Of a DNA stretch of 12,222 nt, positions 5,655-12,222 are shown piece after piece. This stretch comes from JARDZI01 sp041639705. GTDB taxonomy: Bacteria > Bacillota > Clostridia > Clostridiales > Caloramatoraceae. Positions within the stretch are counted from its first letter, which is position 1, and every line of letters starts with the position of its first letter. The notes beneath the pieces were generated by a model. That model had not been told where the DNA came from. It was given only the letters and a program-made list of their open reading frames with translations, and did not search any database. The position numbers were made by a program, and so were the translations under genes. Location of the stretch: assembly GCA_041639705.1 (NCBI GenBank), contig JBEQBT010000084.1, forward strand, positions 1-12,222, written 5' to 3'.

Positions 5655-5700
5655 ATGAAGATAAAACCATATGGGAGATACTATCAATAAGGAGAAGAAA

Positions 5701-6237
5701 ATGAAGAATATAATTCTCAAGGATGGAAGAGAGATGACAATAAGAAGGGCAACTAGATCAGATGCCTCGAAAATGGTTCAATATGTCTCAGTAATAGGTG
5801 GAGAATCGGACAATCTTACATTTGGATTAAATGAGTTTGAAATAACACCAGAAAGGGAAGAACTAATTATTGAGTCCATGAACAGCAAGGATAACTCAAT
5901 AATGATAATTGGTGAAATTGATGGACAAATAGTAAGTATGTTATCAATGAGTTGCGGCATCAGACCTAGGACAAGGCATGTGGGTGAATTCGGAATCTCA
6001 GTTAGAAGGCCATACTGGAGCTTAGGAATCGGAAATGCGATGATAACTTATCTGATTGACTGGGCAAAGAATACTAATATAGTTAGAAAGGTTAATTTAA
6101 AAGCTAGAAGTGATAATGCTAATGCAATAGCATTATATAAAAAACATGGCTTTAAGGAAGAGGGAGTATCTACTAGAGATTTATATATTAATGGTGGGTT
6201 TTATGATTGTATGATTATGGGGCTAGAGATAGATTAG
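5701..6237 (+). CDS. GNAT-family N-acetyltransferase
   Basis: A 178-residue single-domain acetyltransferase using acetyl-CoA. Motif A, the pantetheine/pyrophosphate-binding loop, is seen in SVRRPYWSLGIGNAM (100-114), and motif B in ARSDNANAIALYKKHGFKEEG (135-155), where Asn141 and Tyr146 are the usual conserved positions. The N-terminus (IILKDGREMTIRRATRSDA) matches the RimI/PhnO-type GNAT start. Substrate unknown; amines, ribosomal protein N-termini or small toxic compounds are all possible. Start: ATG 5701 has AAGGAG 6 bases upstream. An in-frame ATG at 5671 has no ribosome binding site and would add 10 residues. It is a single-gene unit with its own promoter. The stretch after it (6238-6350) carries only a small repeat hairpin. 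Confidence 0.85.
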   Translation: MKNIILKDGREMTIRRATRSDASKMVQYVSVIGGESDNLTFGLNEFEITPEREELIIESMNSKDNSIMIIGEIDGQIVSMLSMSCGIRPRTRHVGEFGISVRRPYWSLGIGNAMITYLIDWAKNTNIVRKVNLKARSDNANAIALYKKHGFKEEGVSTRDLYINGGFYDCMIMGLEID

Positions 6238-6296
6238 CAAATAAGTTATAGGTTATATTTTGAAATGTTGTTGATTTTTATTATTGGAAACTTAGA

Positions 6297-6313
6297 GGTG
6301 AACACTGTTCGCC
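6297..6313. repeat. GGTGAAC-ACT-GTTCGCC hairpin repeat
   Basis: A 7-bp stem with one G-U around ACT, followed by CCTACA. This is the core of a widespread intergenic repeat of the form TGTAGGGGCGAACACTGTTC. Only a short version is present here, in the spacer between the acetyltransferase and the importer operon. Confidence 0.55.
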
Positions 6314-6350
6314 CCTACAGATATAGATTTCTTTGAATAGAGTGCATATT

Positions 6351-6377
6351 AAAAAGGCAGGCTTAATGCCCGCCTTT
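6351..6377 (-). terminator. Intrinsic terminator of the ABC importer operon
   Basis: On the minus strand AAAGGCGGGC (6377-6368), loop ATTAA, then GCCTGCCTTT (6362-6353): 10 bp with one G-U, running into TTTTT (6355-6351). It lies 6 bases after the ATPase stop codon. On the plus strand the stem has an A-C mismatch and few Ts, so it works mainly for the minus strand. Confidence 0.88.
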
Positions 6378-6382
6378 ACTAT

Positions 6383-7390
6383 CTACATATCTATATATAT
6401 AAGTTTATCCTTATCTATTTTAAGATATACCTTTTCCCCATAATTGAAGAGCTTGTCTGATTTATTTAAAGTATCTACTAAAATATAACTGTTTTCAACC
6501 TTAGCACTTACCCTTATAATATTACCTAAAAAATATTGCTCATTTACAGTCCCAACAAGCATTTCATCTTTTCCTTTATTATCAAGCTGATCCTCATGAT
6601 ACAATTCAATATGCTCAGGTCTAATTAATATTTGCTTATCAGAATTTTTCATGCCTATATAATCTGCATTTAAAAAGTTAAAGGTTCCAATGAAAGCGGC
6701 AACGAACTTTGTTTTGGGGCTGCAGTAAATTTCCTTAGGCTGTCCCTTTTGAATTACAAGACCCTTTTCCATTACATATATCTTATCTGAAATAGACAAT
6801 GCTTCTTCCTGGTCGTGTGTTACAAATATTGTTGTGATTTTTAACTTCTGCTGTATTTCTTTTATTTGCTGTCTTAAGTTTATTCTTATTTTAGCATCAA
6901 GTGCACTCAATGGCTCATCTAAAAGTAAAACGCTTGGACTAGTAACAAGTGCTCTTGCCAGTGCAACTCGCTGCTGTTGTCCTCCTGATAATTCATTCGG
7001 ATAATGGTGTTCCCTGCCCCTTAAGTCTACTAAATCTATTATATCATTCACTTTTTTGTCTACTTCATTCTTAGGAAGTTTTTTAAGTTTAAGTCCAAAT
7101 GAAATGTTTTCTTCAGCGGTCATATTTGGAAAAAGAGAGTAGGACTGGAATACCATACCCATGTTTCTTTTATTTACAGGGACATTACTTATATCCTTGT
7201 CCTCTATAAGAATTTTTCCTGAATTTGAAGTTTCAAGACCAGCAATTATTCTAAGTAAAGTGCTTTTCCCGCAACCTGAGGGACCTAGGAGGGTGACAAG
7301 TTCACCTTTCTCAATATCTGCATTAATATCTATAAGTGCTTTTAAATTGCCAAAGCTTTTATTTATATTATTAATTGAAATATAACTCAT
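6383..7390 (-). CDS. ABC importer ATP-binding subunit (PotA/FbpC-like)
   Basis: A 335-residue ATPase that would drive the importer from the cytoplasmic side. Walker A GPSGCGKST (36-44), Q-loop Q82, signature LSGGQQQRV (134-142), Walker B VLLLDEP (154-160), D-loop SALD and switch histidine H192 (VTHDQEEA) are all intact. The C-terminal part (about 255-333) is a TOBE-type regulatory domain, beginning ILIRPEHIEL, as in polyamine, iron(III) and 2-aminoethylphosphonate importers. Last gene of the operon: its GGAGG is inside the end of the upstream permease gene, 7 bases before ATG 7390, and the two genes are separated by 2 bases. The subunit does not reveal the cargo. Confidence 0.93.
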   Translation of the reverse strand: MSYISINNINKSFGNLKALIDINADIEKGELVTLLGPSGCGKSTLLRIIAGLETSNSGKILIEDKDISNVPVNKRNMGMVFQSYSLFPNMTAEENISFGLKLKKLPKNEVDKKVNDIIDLVDLRGREHHYPNELSGGQQQRVALARALVTSPSVLLLDEPLSALDAKIRINLRQQIKEIQQKLKITTIFVTHDQEEALSISDKIYVMEKGLVIQKGQPKEIYCSPKTKFVAAFIGTFNFLNADYIGMKNSDKQILIRPEHIELYHEDQLDNKGKDEMLVGTVNEQYFLGNIIRVSAKVENSYILVDTLNKSDKLFNYGEKVYLKIDKDKLIYIDM

Positions 7391-7392
7391 TT

Positions 7393-8184
7393 TTAAGCCT
7401 CCGATTCATCTACAATTTGTTTTTTGCTCCCGGTCAATTTAATTGTTATATATGACAAAATAAGTATAACCAGAAGATAGATAGTTACTACTGCACTTGC
7501 TAGCCTTCCATCTGAGTATAATGTTTTAAATAGATACATCTGAACTGTTTCATAATTACCTCCAACAAGAAGATTTACAAGAACAAATTCACCAAATAGT
7601 ATGGAGATTGTAAGAAGAACCGATGAAACAACTCCCTTAAGTATATTTGGAAGTATAACCTTGTAAAAGGCCATAAATTCACTGCAACCAAGTATTAATG
7701 CTGCCTCTGTAAGTCTTAATGCATCAATTGCTCTGAAGCTGTTCCTTATTGTCTGATACATGTAAGGCAGGCATAGCACAAAATATGCTCCGAGAAGGAT
7801 CCACATTGTACCAGTAATTTTTGGATACATCTGAATCAAACCTATAGCTAATATTACTCCTGGAAGTACAAAAGGAATCAATGTAAAAATTTCGAATACC
7901 TTTTCCAACTTTTTACAATAAACTACTGCAAGATATATACATGGAACAAGTATTATAACAGAAATAATTGATGTAAGAAGACTTATATTCATAGTCTTCA
8001 AAAGAGATAATAAAAATCTCTTATCATTAAACAGTGTAGCATAAAACTGAAGTGTGTAGCCTTCAGGAAGAATTGTTGAATCCCATTTAGTTGCGAGTGA
8101 GTATATGATTGTTGCAATAACCGGTAAAAATAAATATACAAAAACAAAACCAAGAAATATTTTCTGTCCAGTATTCTTTTTCAT
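7393..8184 (-). CDS. ABC importer permease 2 (PotC/ThiP-like)
   Basis: A 263-residue inner-membrane protein with about six transmembrane segments. It carries the cytoplasmic EAA loop that docks to the ATPase: EAALILGCSEFMAFYKVILP (160-179). The order and size match the second permease of spermidine/iron/phosphonate-type importers. ATG 8184 has GGAGG 8 bases upstream and follows the first permease stop by 26 bases. A tail of charged residues (KKQIVDESEA) ends the protein. Cargo unknown. Confidence 0.9.
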   Translation of the reverse strand: MKKNTGQKIFLGFVFVYLFLPVIATIIYSLATKWDSTILPEGYTLQFYATLFNDKRFLLSLLKTMNISLLTSIISVIILVPCIYLAVVYCKKLEKVFEIFTLIPFVLPGVILAIGLIQMYPKITGTMWILLGAYFVLCLPYMYQTIRNSFRAIDALRLTEAALILGCSEFMAFYKVILPNILKGVVSSVLLTISILFGEFVLVNLLVGGNYETVQMYLFKTLYSDGRLASAVVTIYLLVILILSYITIKLTGSKKQIVDESEA

Positions 8185-8210
8185 CTAAATAACCTCCAAT
8201 AAAACTAACA

Positions 8211-9077
8211 TTACCGGTTTTTTTTGGTAAACCTGCTGTTAATGGCCATGGAAAGGATCAATATTAATCCCATTAGCACAGCAAGTGAACTTGCCAAGTA
8301 TGGATTTGTTGTAACATCTCCTGATACAAGACCGGCTATTGTTATAGACAACAAATTGTTATTTGCATTTACTAATGCATATGCTGTTGCATATGCTCCA
8401 AGAGCATTAGCAAAAAGAATTCCAAAGCTTCCTAAAAGTGAAGGAAGAAGTACTGGTAAACCAATTTTGCGCCAGAAAACAAAATTGCTTGCTCCAAGTG
8501 TTAGAGCGGCTTCTTTAGTATCATTCTTTATTGCATCAACTGCAGGGTACATTAACATTATTGAAAGTGGTACCTGGAAATATACATATATGAGTGTAAT
8601 GCCTGTCCATGAGAATAGATTAAAACCAAGATCATATATATTAATACCGAGTTTTTTCGATAAAATAGCTGTAAATAAGCCATTTGTGCCAAGAAGTATT
8701 ATGTATGCAAATGCCAGAGGTACTCCGGAAAAATTAGTAGTCATGTTTATAATAGTAATATTTTTCTGAGCATTATCTTTTTTAAGAGACCTTAGACACA
8801 ATGCTGTAATAGTGCCTATTGCTAGTCCTACTAGTGCAGAAAATAAGGAAACTAGTATACTGTTTTTTAATGAAAGAAGATAATATTTTTTTGTTAGGGC
8901 TGCAATATAATTATTTAATGTAAAACCTGTTTCACTTCTAAAACTGTTTATAAAAATATTTAGTGCTGGGAGAATTTCAAAAAATATAACTAATACTAAT
9001 AGAAAAAGGAAGGGGATCCATAACAATCCCCTATTCTTTATATTGTTTTTTATTGAGTTAAAACTTCGTTTTTCCAT
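8211..9077 (-). CDS. ABC importer permease 1 (PotB-like)
   Basis: A 288-residue membrane subunit with about six transmembrane segments. The first follows a basic N-terminus at about 18-36, and the EAA loop is EAALTLGASNFVFWRKIGLP (189-208). The gene starts inside the end of the lipoprotein gene: 28 bases are shared in different frames, which suggests translational coupling. The nearest Shine-Dalgarno-like sequence, AAAGGAA, is about 11 bases before ATG 9077, rather far, in keeping with coupling. It forms the translocation pore with the second permease. Confidence 0.9.
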   Translation of the reverse strand: MEKRSFNSIKNNIKNRGLLWIPFLFLLVLVIFFEILPALNIFINSFRSETGFTLNNYIAALTKKYYLLSLKNSILVSLFSALVGLAIGTITALCLRSLKKDNAQKNITIINMTTNFSGVPLAFAYIILLGTNGLFTAILSKKLGINIYDLGFNLFSWTGITLIYVYFQVPLSIMLMYPAVDAIKNDTKEAALTLGASNFVFWRKIGLPVLLPSLLGSFGILFANALGAYATAYALVNANNNLLSITIAGLVSGDVTTNPYLASSLAVLMGLILILSMAINSRFTKKNR

Positions 9078-10162
9078 AAATCAGGTATTCCTTTAACTGT
9101 TTGCTCCCAAGCACTAAAATTCTTAACCTGTTTAGCTGATTTGTATTCACTATCTGGTATTAATTTTTTAGCTATTTCTTCAGGAATTGTTACGTTCCTT
9201 ATAGGTCTTGTAAAACCCTTTGCAAGGAATATCTGTCCCTCATCACTAAATAGATAGTCCTGGAATGCCTTTGCAGCATTTGGATGAGGAGCCCATTTAT
9301 TAATAACTGCAACATATGAACTCATTACAGTACCATCACTAGGAACAACTACAACGTAATCATCTGGTGTTGGCATTTTGTCCTTATAACTTAATGCATT
9401 AAAGTCCCATAGCATTCCTATTGGAATTTCACCCTTTTGGAAATTACCTATTCTGTTATCTATTGTCTTAATATTTCCCATTTTAAATAATTTTGCAAAG
9501 AAATCTATAGCTGGCTTTACATTGGTTTCATCTCCACCCATTGCAAATGCTGCTGCTAAAACAGCATTTTGTGATTGAGCAGCCTTAAGTACATCTCCTG
9601 TAACCACAGCATTTTTATAAATAGGTTTTTCAAGGTCTTTCCAGCTAGTTGGAACTTCTGAAACCATTTTCTTATTAACAAGGAATACTATAGATCCTGT
9701 ATAGGCACTTGTCCAATAACCATCTGGATCCTTTGCCCAGTTTGGAATTTCGTCCCAATATTTGTTTTTGTAGGGCTGTACAACTCCCTGATCCTTTGCA
9801 ACATTACCAAATGTAATACCAACATCACCAATGTCTGCAACAGGATTATTTTGTTCTGCTTTAAATTTTGCAAGTTCCTCTGCACTTGTCATATCTGTAT
9901 CCTGATGAGTAACACTATAATTAGTTGTAAATGCAGCAAATATGTCCTTGTAATTAGCCCATTCATCAGGCATACCATAGGAAACGAGACTGCCTTCCTT
10001 CGTTACATCTTCCTTTGCTGGAGATTTAAATTCCTCAGTAACTGCAGGTGTTGGTTCTACAGGCTTGGCTTCCTTTTTTCCACAACCAGATAGAGCTGTG
10101 GTCAAGAACAATGTTAATACTAATGCAGCAACAAGGATAAGATTGGATTTTTTTCTTTTCAC
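9050..10162 (-). CDS. ABC importer substrate-binding lipoprotein
   Basis: A 370-residue extracellular binding protein anchored by lipid. The signal peptide is basic (MKRKK), then hydrophobic to about residue 23, then the lipobox LSGC with Cys27 as the acylated residue. A Lys/Pro/Glu-rich linker (28-52) leads to the mature domain starting near EGSLVSYGMPDEW. The mature part has the look of the AfuA/PotD-like extracellular family 1 proteins (ADIGDVGITFG..., PTSWKDLEKP, FSDEGQIFLAKGFTRPIRNV). The paired iron-binding tyrosines of FbpA are not obvious, so iron is not favoured. Polyamines, aminophosphonates or other amines are possible. The start is GTG 10162 with GGGGGGAG 5 bases upstream. First gene of the operon, preceded by an ANTAR-type antitermination leader. 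Confidence 0.88.
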   Translation of the reverse strand: MKRKKSNLILVAALVLTLFLTTALSGCGKKEAKPVEPTPAVTEEFKSPAKEDVTKEGSLVSYGMPDEWANYKDIFAAFTTNYSVTHQDTDMTSAEELAKFKAEQNNPVADIGDVGITFGNVAKDQGVVQPYKNKYWDEIPNWAKDPDGYWTSAYTGSIVFLVNKKMVSEVPTSWKDLEKPIYKNAVVTGDVLKAAQSQNAVLAAAFAMGGDETNVKPAIDFFAKLFKMGNIKTIDNRIGNFQKGEIPIGMLWDFNALSYKDKMPTPDDYVVVVPSDGTVMSSYVAVINKWAPHPNAAKAFQDYLFSDEGQIFLAKGFTRPIRNVTIPEEIAKKLIPDSEYKSAKQVKNFSAWEQTVKGIPDLWKNEVLTQ

Positions 10163-10186
10163 AAAAACTCCCCCCTTTATATTTAT

Positions 10187-10214
10187 AAACCATTGAGTGG
10201 TTTAATAGAAACCA
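10187..10214 (-). promoter_or_regulatory. Three-part alternative stem in the leader near the ribosome binding site
   Basis: On the minus strand TGGTTT (10214-10209), AAACCA (10203-10198) and TGGTTT (10192-10187) follow each other at 5-base intervals. The middle segment can pair with either neighbour in a 6-bp stem, but not with both. The second alternative ends 11 bases before GGGGGGAG (10175-10168) of the lipoprotein gene. It may tune translation or RNA stability. Confidence 0.45.
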
Positions 10215-10234
10215 ATGTAATATAAAAAAATTGC

Positions 10235-10264
10235 AAAAAAAAACTTAAACCTAAAATGTTTAAG
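10235..10264 (-). terminator. Leader terminator of the ABC importer operon
   Basis: On the minus strand CTTAAAC (10264... read as stem 10264-10258) pairs perfectly with GTTTAAG (10250-10244) around a 7-base loop, followed by nine Ts (10243-10235). It stands about 70 bases upstream of the first gene of the operon, so without antitermination it should stop most transcripts. Its 5' strand overlaps the 3' strand of the second ANTAR-type hairpin. Confidence 0.85.
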
Positions 10265-10275
10265 CCACATTGCTT
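10262..10275 (-). promoter_or_regulatory. ANTAR target hairpin P2 (antiterminator)
   Basis: On the minus strand AAGC-AATGTG-GCTT forms a 4-bp stem with a six-base loop having A at position 1 and G at position 4. After one mismatch two more A-T pairs extend it. Its 3' strand shares bases 10262-10264 (or 10259-10264 in the extended form) with the terminator stem, so the two cannot coexist. Confidence 0.82.
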
Positions 10276-10336
10276 CAATTAAATATATTTAAGATGTTTA
10301 AATAATTGCATCAGTTTAGGCATTATACGAGCTTTG

Positions 10337-10356
10337 AAGATGCTACATTGCATCTT
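10337..10356 (-). promoter_or_regulatory. ANTAR target hairpin P1
   Basis: On the minus strand AAGATGC-AATGTA-GCATCTT is a perfect 7-bp stem with a six-base loop, A at position 1 and G at position 4. It lies at or within a few bases of the predicted transcription start. Together with P2 it gives the two-hairpin form that dimeric ANTAR regulators bind; the linker of 61 bases is longer than usual. Confidence 0.84.
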
Positions 10357-10362
10357 ATTTCC

Positions 10363-10391
10363 AATTTATCATACATTATTTTTACTGTCAA
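10363..10391 (-). promoter_or_regulatory. Promoter of the ABC importer operon
   Basis: On the minus strand a perfect -35 TTGACA (10391-10386), a 17-base spacer and -10 TAAATT (10368-10363) preceded by TGA, making an extended -10. It predicts a start near 10356, so the leader is about 190 bases long. Confidence 0.75.
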
Positions 10392-10395
10392 TATA

Positions 10396-10424
10396 GTGAA
10401 TTAAAGAATTTCATATGCTATAAT
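10396..10424 (+). promoter_or_regulatory. Promoter of the ANTAR regulator/kinase operon
   Basis: TGCTATAAT (10416-10424) is an exact extended -10. A weak -35 GTGAAT (10396-10401) lies 17 bases upstream. Its -35 is only 4 bases from the -35 of the importer promoter on the other strand, so the two promoters are back to back. Confidence 0.65.
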
Positions 10425-10472
10425 GAATAAAAATTAATTATAAGTGAGTTTAAGCTTTAGGGGGGGAGAACT

Positions 10473-11042
10473 GTGTCTTGTACTATTGTTATTGCAGATG
10501 ATGAACCTATAACAAGGATGGATATTGCTGAAATGCTTAATATTGCAGGTTACAACATAGTTGGCGAGGCTTCAGATGGTTTTGAGGCAATTGAATTATG
10601 TAATAGATTCAAACCTGACCTGGCTATTATCGATATAAAGATGCCAAATTTGGATGGACTTAAAGCAACAAAAGCCATTGTAAAAGAAAACTTAGCCAGC
10701 GCAGTTCTACTACTAAGCGCCTACAGCGGTGATGAGTTTATTGAGAAGGCAAGGGAAGTAGGAGCTATTGGCTATATAGTAAAACCAATACTTGAAAGAA
10801 ATTTGATTGCGGAAGTAGGAGTGGCAATTTCAAAGGGTGTAGAGATATCAAGTTTAAAAAATCAGATAGAAAAATATAAAAATGAAATTGAGAAAAGAAA
10901 GGCTGTTGACAGAGCCAAGGGCATTTTAATGTATAAATATCATATTACTGAAGAGGAAGCATATATCAGAATAAGAAAACAGAGTATGGATAGTCATTAC
11001 ACAATGAAAGAAATTGCAGAAATAATAATAAAAAATAATTAA
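10473..11042 (+). CDS. ANTAR-domain response regulator (EutV/PdtaR-like)
   Basis: A 189-residue regulator with an N-terminal receiver domain and a C-terminal RNA-binding ANTAR domain. Receiver landmarks: acidic pair D9/D10, phospho-acceptor D54 (LAIIDIKMP), S82 and K104 (YIVKP). After a coiled-coil linker (about 125-143) comes the ANTAR three-helix domain (about 140-187) with AVDRAKGILMYKYHITEEEA and the closing MKEIAEIII. Phosphorylated proteins of this kind dimerise and bind paired hexaloop hairpins to prevent terminator formation, and exactly such hairpins lie in the divergent importer leader. Start: GTG 10473 with GGGGGGAG just upstream, 4 bases away. The kinase gene follows after 20 bases, so the two are co-transcribed. 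Confidence 0.94.
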   Translation: MSCTIVIADDEPITRMDIAEMLNIAGYNIVGEASDGFEAIELCNRFKPDLAIIDIKMPNLDGLKATKAIVKENLASAVLLLSAYSGDEFIEKAREVGAIGYIVKPILERNLIAEVGVAISKGVEISSLKNQIEKYKNEIEKRKAVDRAKGILMYKYHITEEEAYIRIRKQSMDSHYTMKEIAEIIIKNN

Positions 11043-11062
11043 ATGTTGGATGGAGAATGTGT

Positions 11063-12222
11063 ATGTTGAAGGAGCTTTGTCATAGGTATTCGAAATTGAC
11101 TGAGTGTGATATTGAAAAACTTGAAAGTATATCAAATGTTTTATCACTAATTTCAGAACTTGTGAATGCTGATGTCTTTATTGATATTTTAACAAAGGAT
11201 AAAAATGTCGCAGTAGTTATTTCTGAGGCTAGACGAAACCTTTATTCATTATATAAGGATTCAGTTGTAGGTGTTTTTGCATTAAGGCAAAATGAACCTG
11301 CGACCTTAAGAACTCTTAATACAGGGATTAACACAAGGGACCTGAAAGCAATAACCCAAGAAAATAAAACTGTAAAACAAAATGTTGTCCCAATAAAAAA
11401 TGATGAAAATAGAATCATAGGCGTATTGATTATGGAAAATGATATTACTGATAAAGTAAACCATGACATAAACCTTGAAATATTGACTGAAACATCAGAA
11501 CAGTTAAATGAAACACTCTTATCAATCAAAAACACAGAAAATAAGGTGGCTTTAGATAACCTTAATGATGCACTTATAATATTTAATGAGAAGGGGTCTG
11601 CTGTATATGCAAATCCTATTGCAGAACAGCTCTACAAAAGGCTTGGATATATGGACGATATTTGTGGAATGAATTTTAACAATATTGTGCTTAATGATAC
11701 AAACTTTAAAGAAGTAATATCCAATCAATCACTACATATATTTGAATATGAGGTGGGAGGCTTTACACTTCAAATCAAATATGCAGTTACAAAGAAAAAT
11801 GACAAGGTTACCGGAATAATTATGCTTATTAAAGATATAACTGAAGTAAAGGAAAAGGAAAAACAGCTAATTCTAAAGGCAGTTGCAATTCAGGAAATAC
11901 ATCACAGAGTAAAAAATAATCTTCAAACTGTAGCAAGTATATTAAGGCTTCAATCAAGGATGATTGACAACATTGAAGTAAGGGAACTTTTCAATGAAAG
12001 CATAAATAGAGTATTAAGTATTGCAGTTACACATGAAATACTTGCACAAAATGGAGTTGACGATGTTGATATTCAGACCATATTAAATAAGCTAAGGGAG
12101 AATATTTTAAGGAACAGTCTTTATCCTGATAAGATAATTGAAATAGCTATAATTGGTGATAGCTTTAAAATTAATTCAGATAAAGCAACATCAATAGCTC
12201 TTGTAGTAAATGAATTACTGCA
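11063..12222 (+). CDS. Sensor histidine kinase, EutW/PdtaS-like, 3' end outside window
   Basis: 386 residues are visible and the gene runs off the window. The N-terminus (about 20-130) is the GAF-like sensor found in EutW and PdtaS (VISEARRNLYSLYKDSVVG, NEPATLRTLNTG, TQENKTVKQNVVPI). A PAS-type domain follows (about 163-262: DALIIFNEKGSAVYAN, IMLIKDITE). The dimerisation/phospho-acceptor part is of the HisKA_2 type, EIHHRVKNNLQTVASILRLQ (278-297), with the acceptor at His280/281. The ATPase domain has begun (ALVVNELL, 379-386) and is cut by the window. There are no membrane segments, so it senses an internal ligand. Start: ATG 11063, because GGAG (11052-11055) is 7 bases away; the in-frame ATG 11057 is only 1 base from it. 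It is the presumed partner of the ANTAR regulator; ligand unknown. Confidence 0.92.
   Translation, partial: MLKELCHRYSKLTECDIEKLESISNVLSLISELVNADVFIDILTKDKNVAVVISEARRNLYSLYKDSVVGVFALRQNEPATLRTLNTGINTRDLKAITQENKTVKQNVVPIKNDENRIIGVLIMENDITDKVNHDINLEILTETSEQLNETLLSIKNTENKVALDNLNDALIIFNEKGSAVYANPIAEQLYKRLGYMDDICGMNFNNIVLNDTNFKEVISNQSLHIFEYEVGGFTLQIKYAVTKKNDKVTGIIMLIKDITEVKEKEKQLILKAVAIQEIHHRVKNNLQTVASILRLQSRMIDNIEVRELFNESINRVLSIAVTHEILAQNGVDDVDIQTILNKLRENILRNSLYPDKIIEIAIIGDSFKINSDKATSIALVVNELL

Noticed and set aside
5671..5700. Longer N-terminus of the acetyltransferase from ATG 5671
   Set aside because: No ribosome binding site before 5671, and AAGGAG lies inside this stretch at the right distance from ATG 5701.
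8224..8769. 181-codon open frame on the plus strand
   Set aside because: It is opposite the first permease gene, whose EAA loop, membrane segments and ribosome binding site are clear. The plus-strand product has no recognisable domain.
9050..10162. Iron(III)-specific binding protein
   Set aside because: The AfuA-like fold is plausible, but the paired tyrosine iron-ligand motif is not evident, and the EutW-type regulation points to an organic or nitrogen compound.
11242..11535. 97-codon open frame on the minus strand
   Set aside because: It is antisense to the sensor domain of the histidine kinase, which is continuous on the plus strand from 11063 to the window end.

Overview
This looks like chromosomal DNA of a low-GC, Gram-positive, Clostridia-type bacterium. 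The reasons are strongly AT-rich codon use, GGAGG-type ribosome binding sites, frequent GTG/TTG starts, a lipobox substrate-binding protein, an ANTAR-type regulatory pair and REP/RAYT and group II intron debris. The first 16 bases match the end of an Illumina adapter, so the window starts at an assembly contig edge. It ends inside a histidine kinase gene.

Layout. 17-211: 3' end of an amidohydrolase of the MTA/SAH deaminase type. 261-317: long intergenic hairpin repeat. 362-976 (-): TPR-like protein, divergent from 1236-2042 (+), a PHP-domain histidinol-phosphatase-like enzyme. 2043-2221: structured, gene-free spacer. 2222-3421 (-): membrane diguanylate cyclase. 3524-3839: 5' fragment of a group II intron. 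3848-5200: REP-like repeats around a REP-associated tyrosine transposase (RAYT) with a DnaA-like C-terminal domain. 5237-5458 (-): small protein with the ArfA motif whose 3' coding end is itself an intrinsic terminator. 5701-6237 (+): GNAT acetyltransferase. 6383-10162 (-): four-gene ABC importer operon (lipoprotein, two permeases, ATPase). 10473-12222 (+): ANTAR response regulator and its EutW/PdtaS-type sensor kinase, divergent from the importer.

The most interesting system is the right half. The 5' leader of the importer operon (minus strand, about 10360 to 10163) has two hairpins with six-base loops, AATGTA and AATGTG. Both carry A at loop position 1 and G at position 4, the signature of RNA bound by ANTAR proteins. 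The second hairpin overlaps the 5' strand of an intrinsic terminator with a nine-T tract. The divergently encoded kinase and ANTAR regulator are therefore predicted to sense a ligand and switch on the importer by transcription antitermination. No eut genes are present, so the ligand and cargo are open.

A second notable item is the ArfA-like ribosome-rescue gene. Its only stop codon lies downstream of the terminator U-tract, so terminated transcripts should be non-stop mRNAs. That is the known logic by which ArfA is made only when trans-translation fails.
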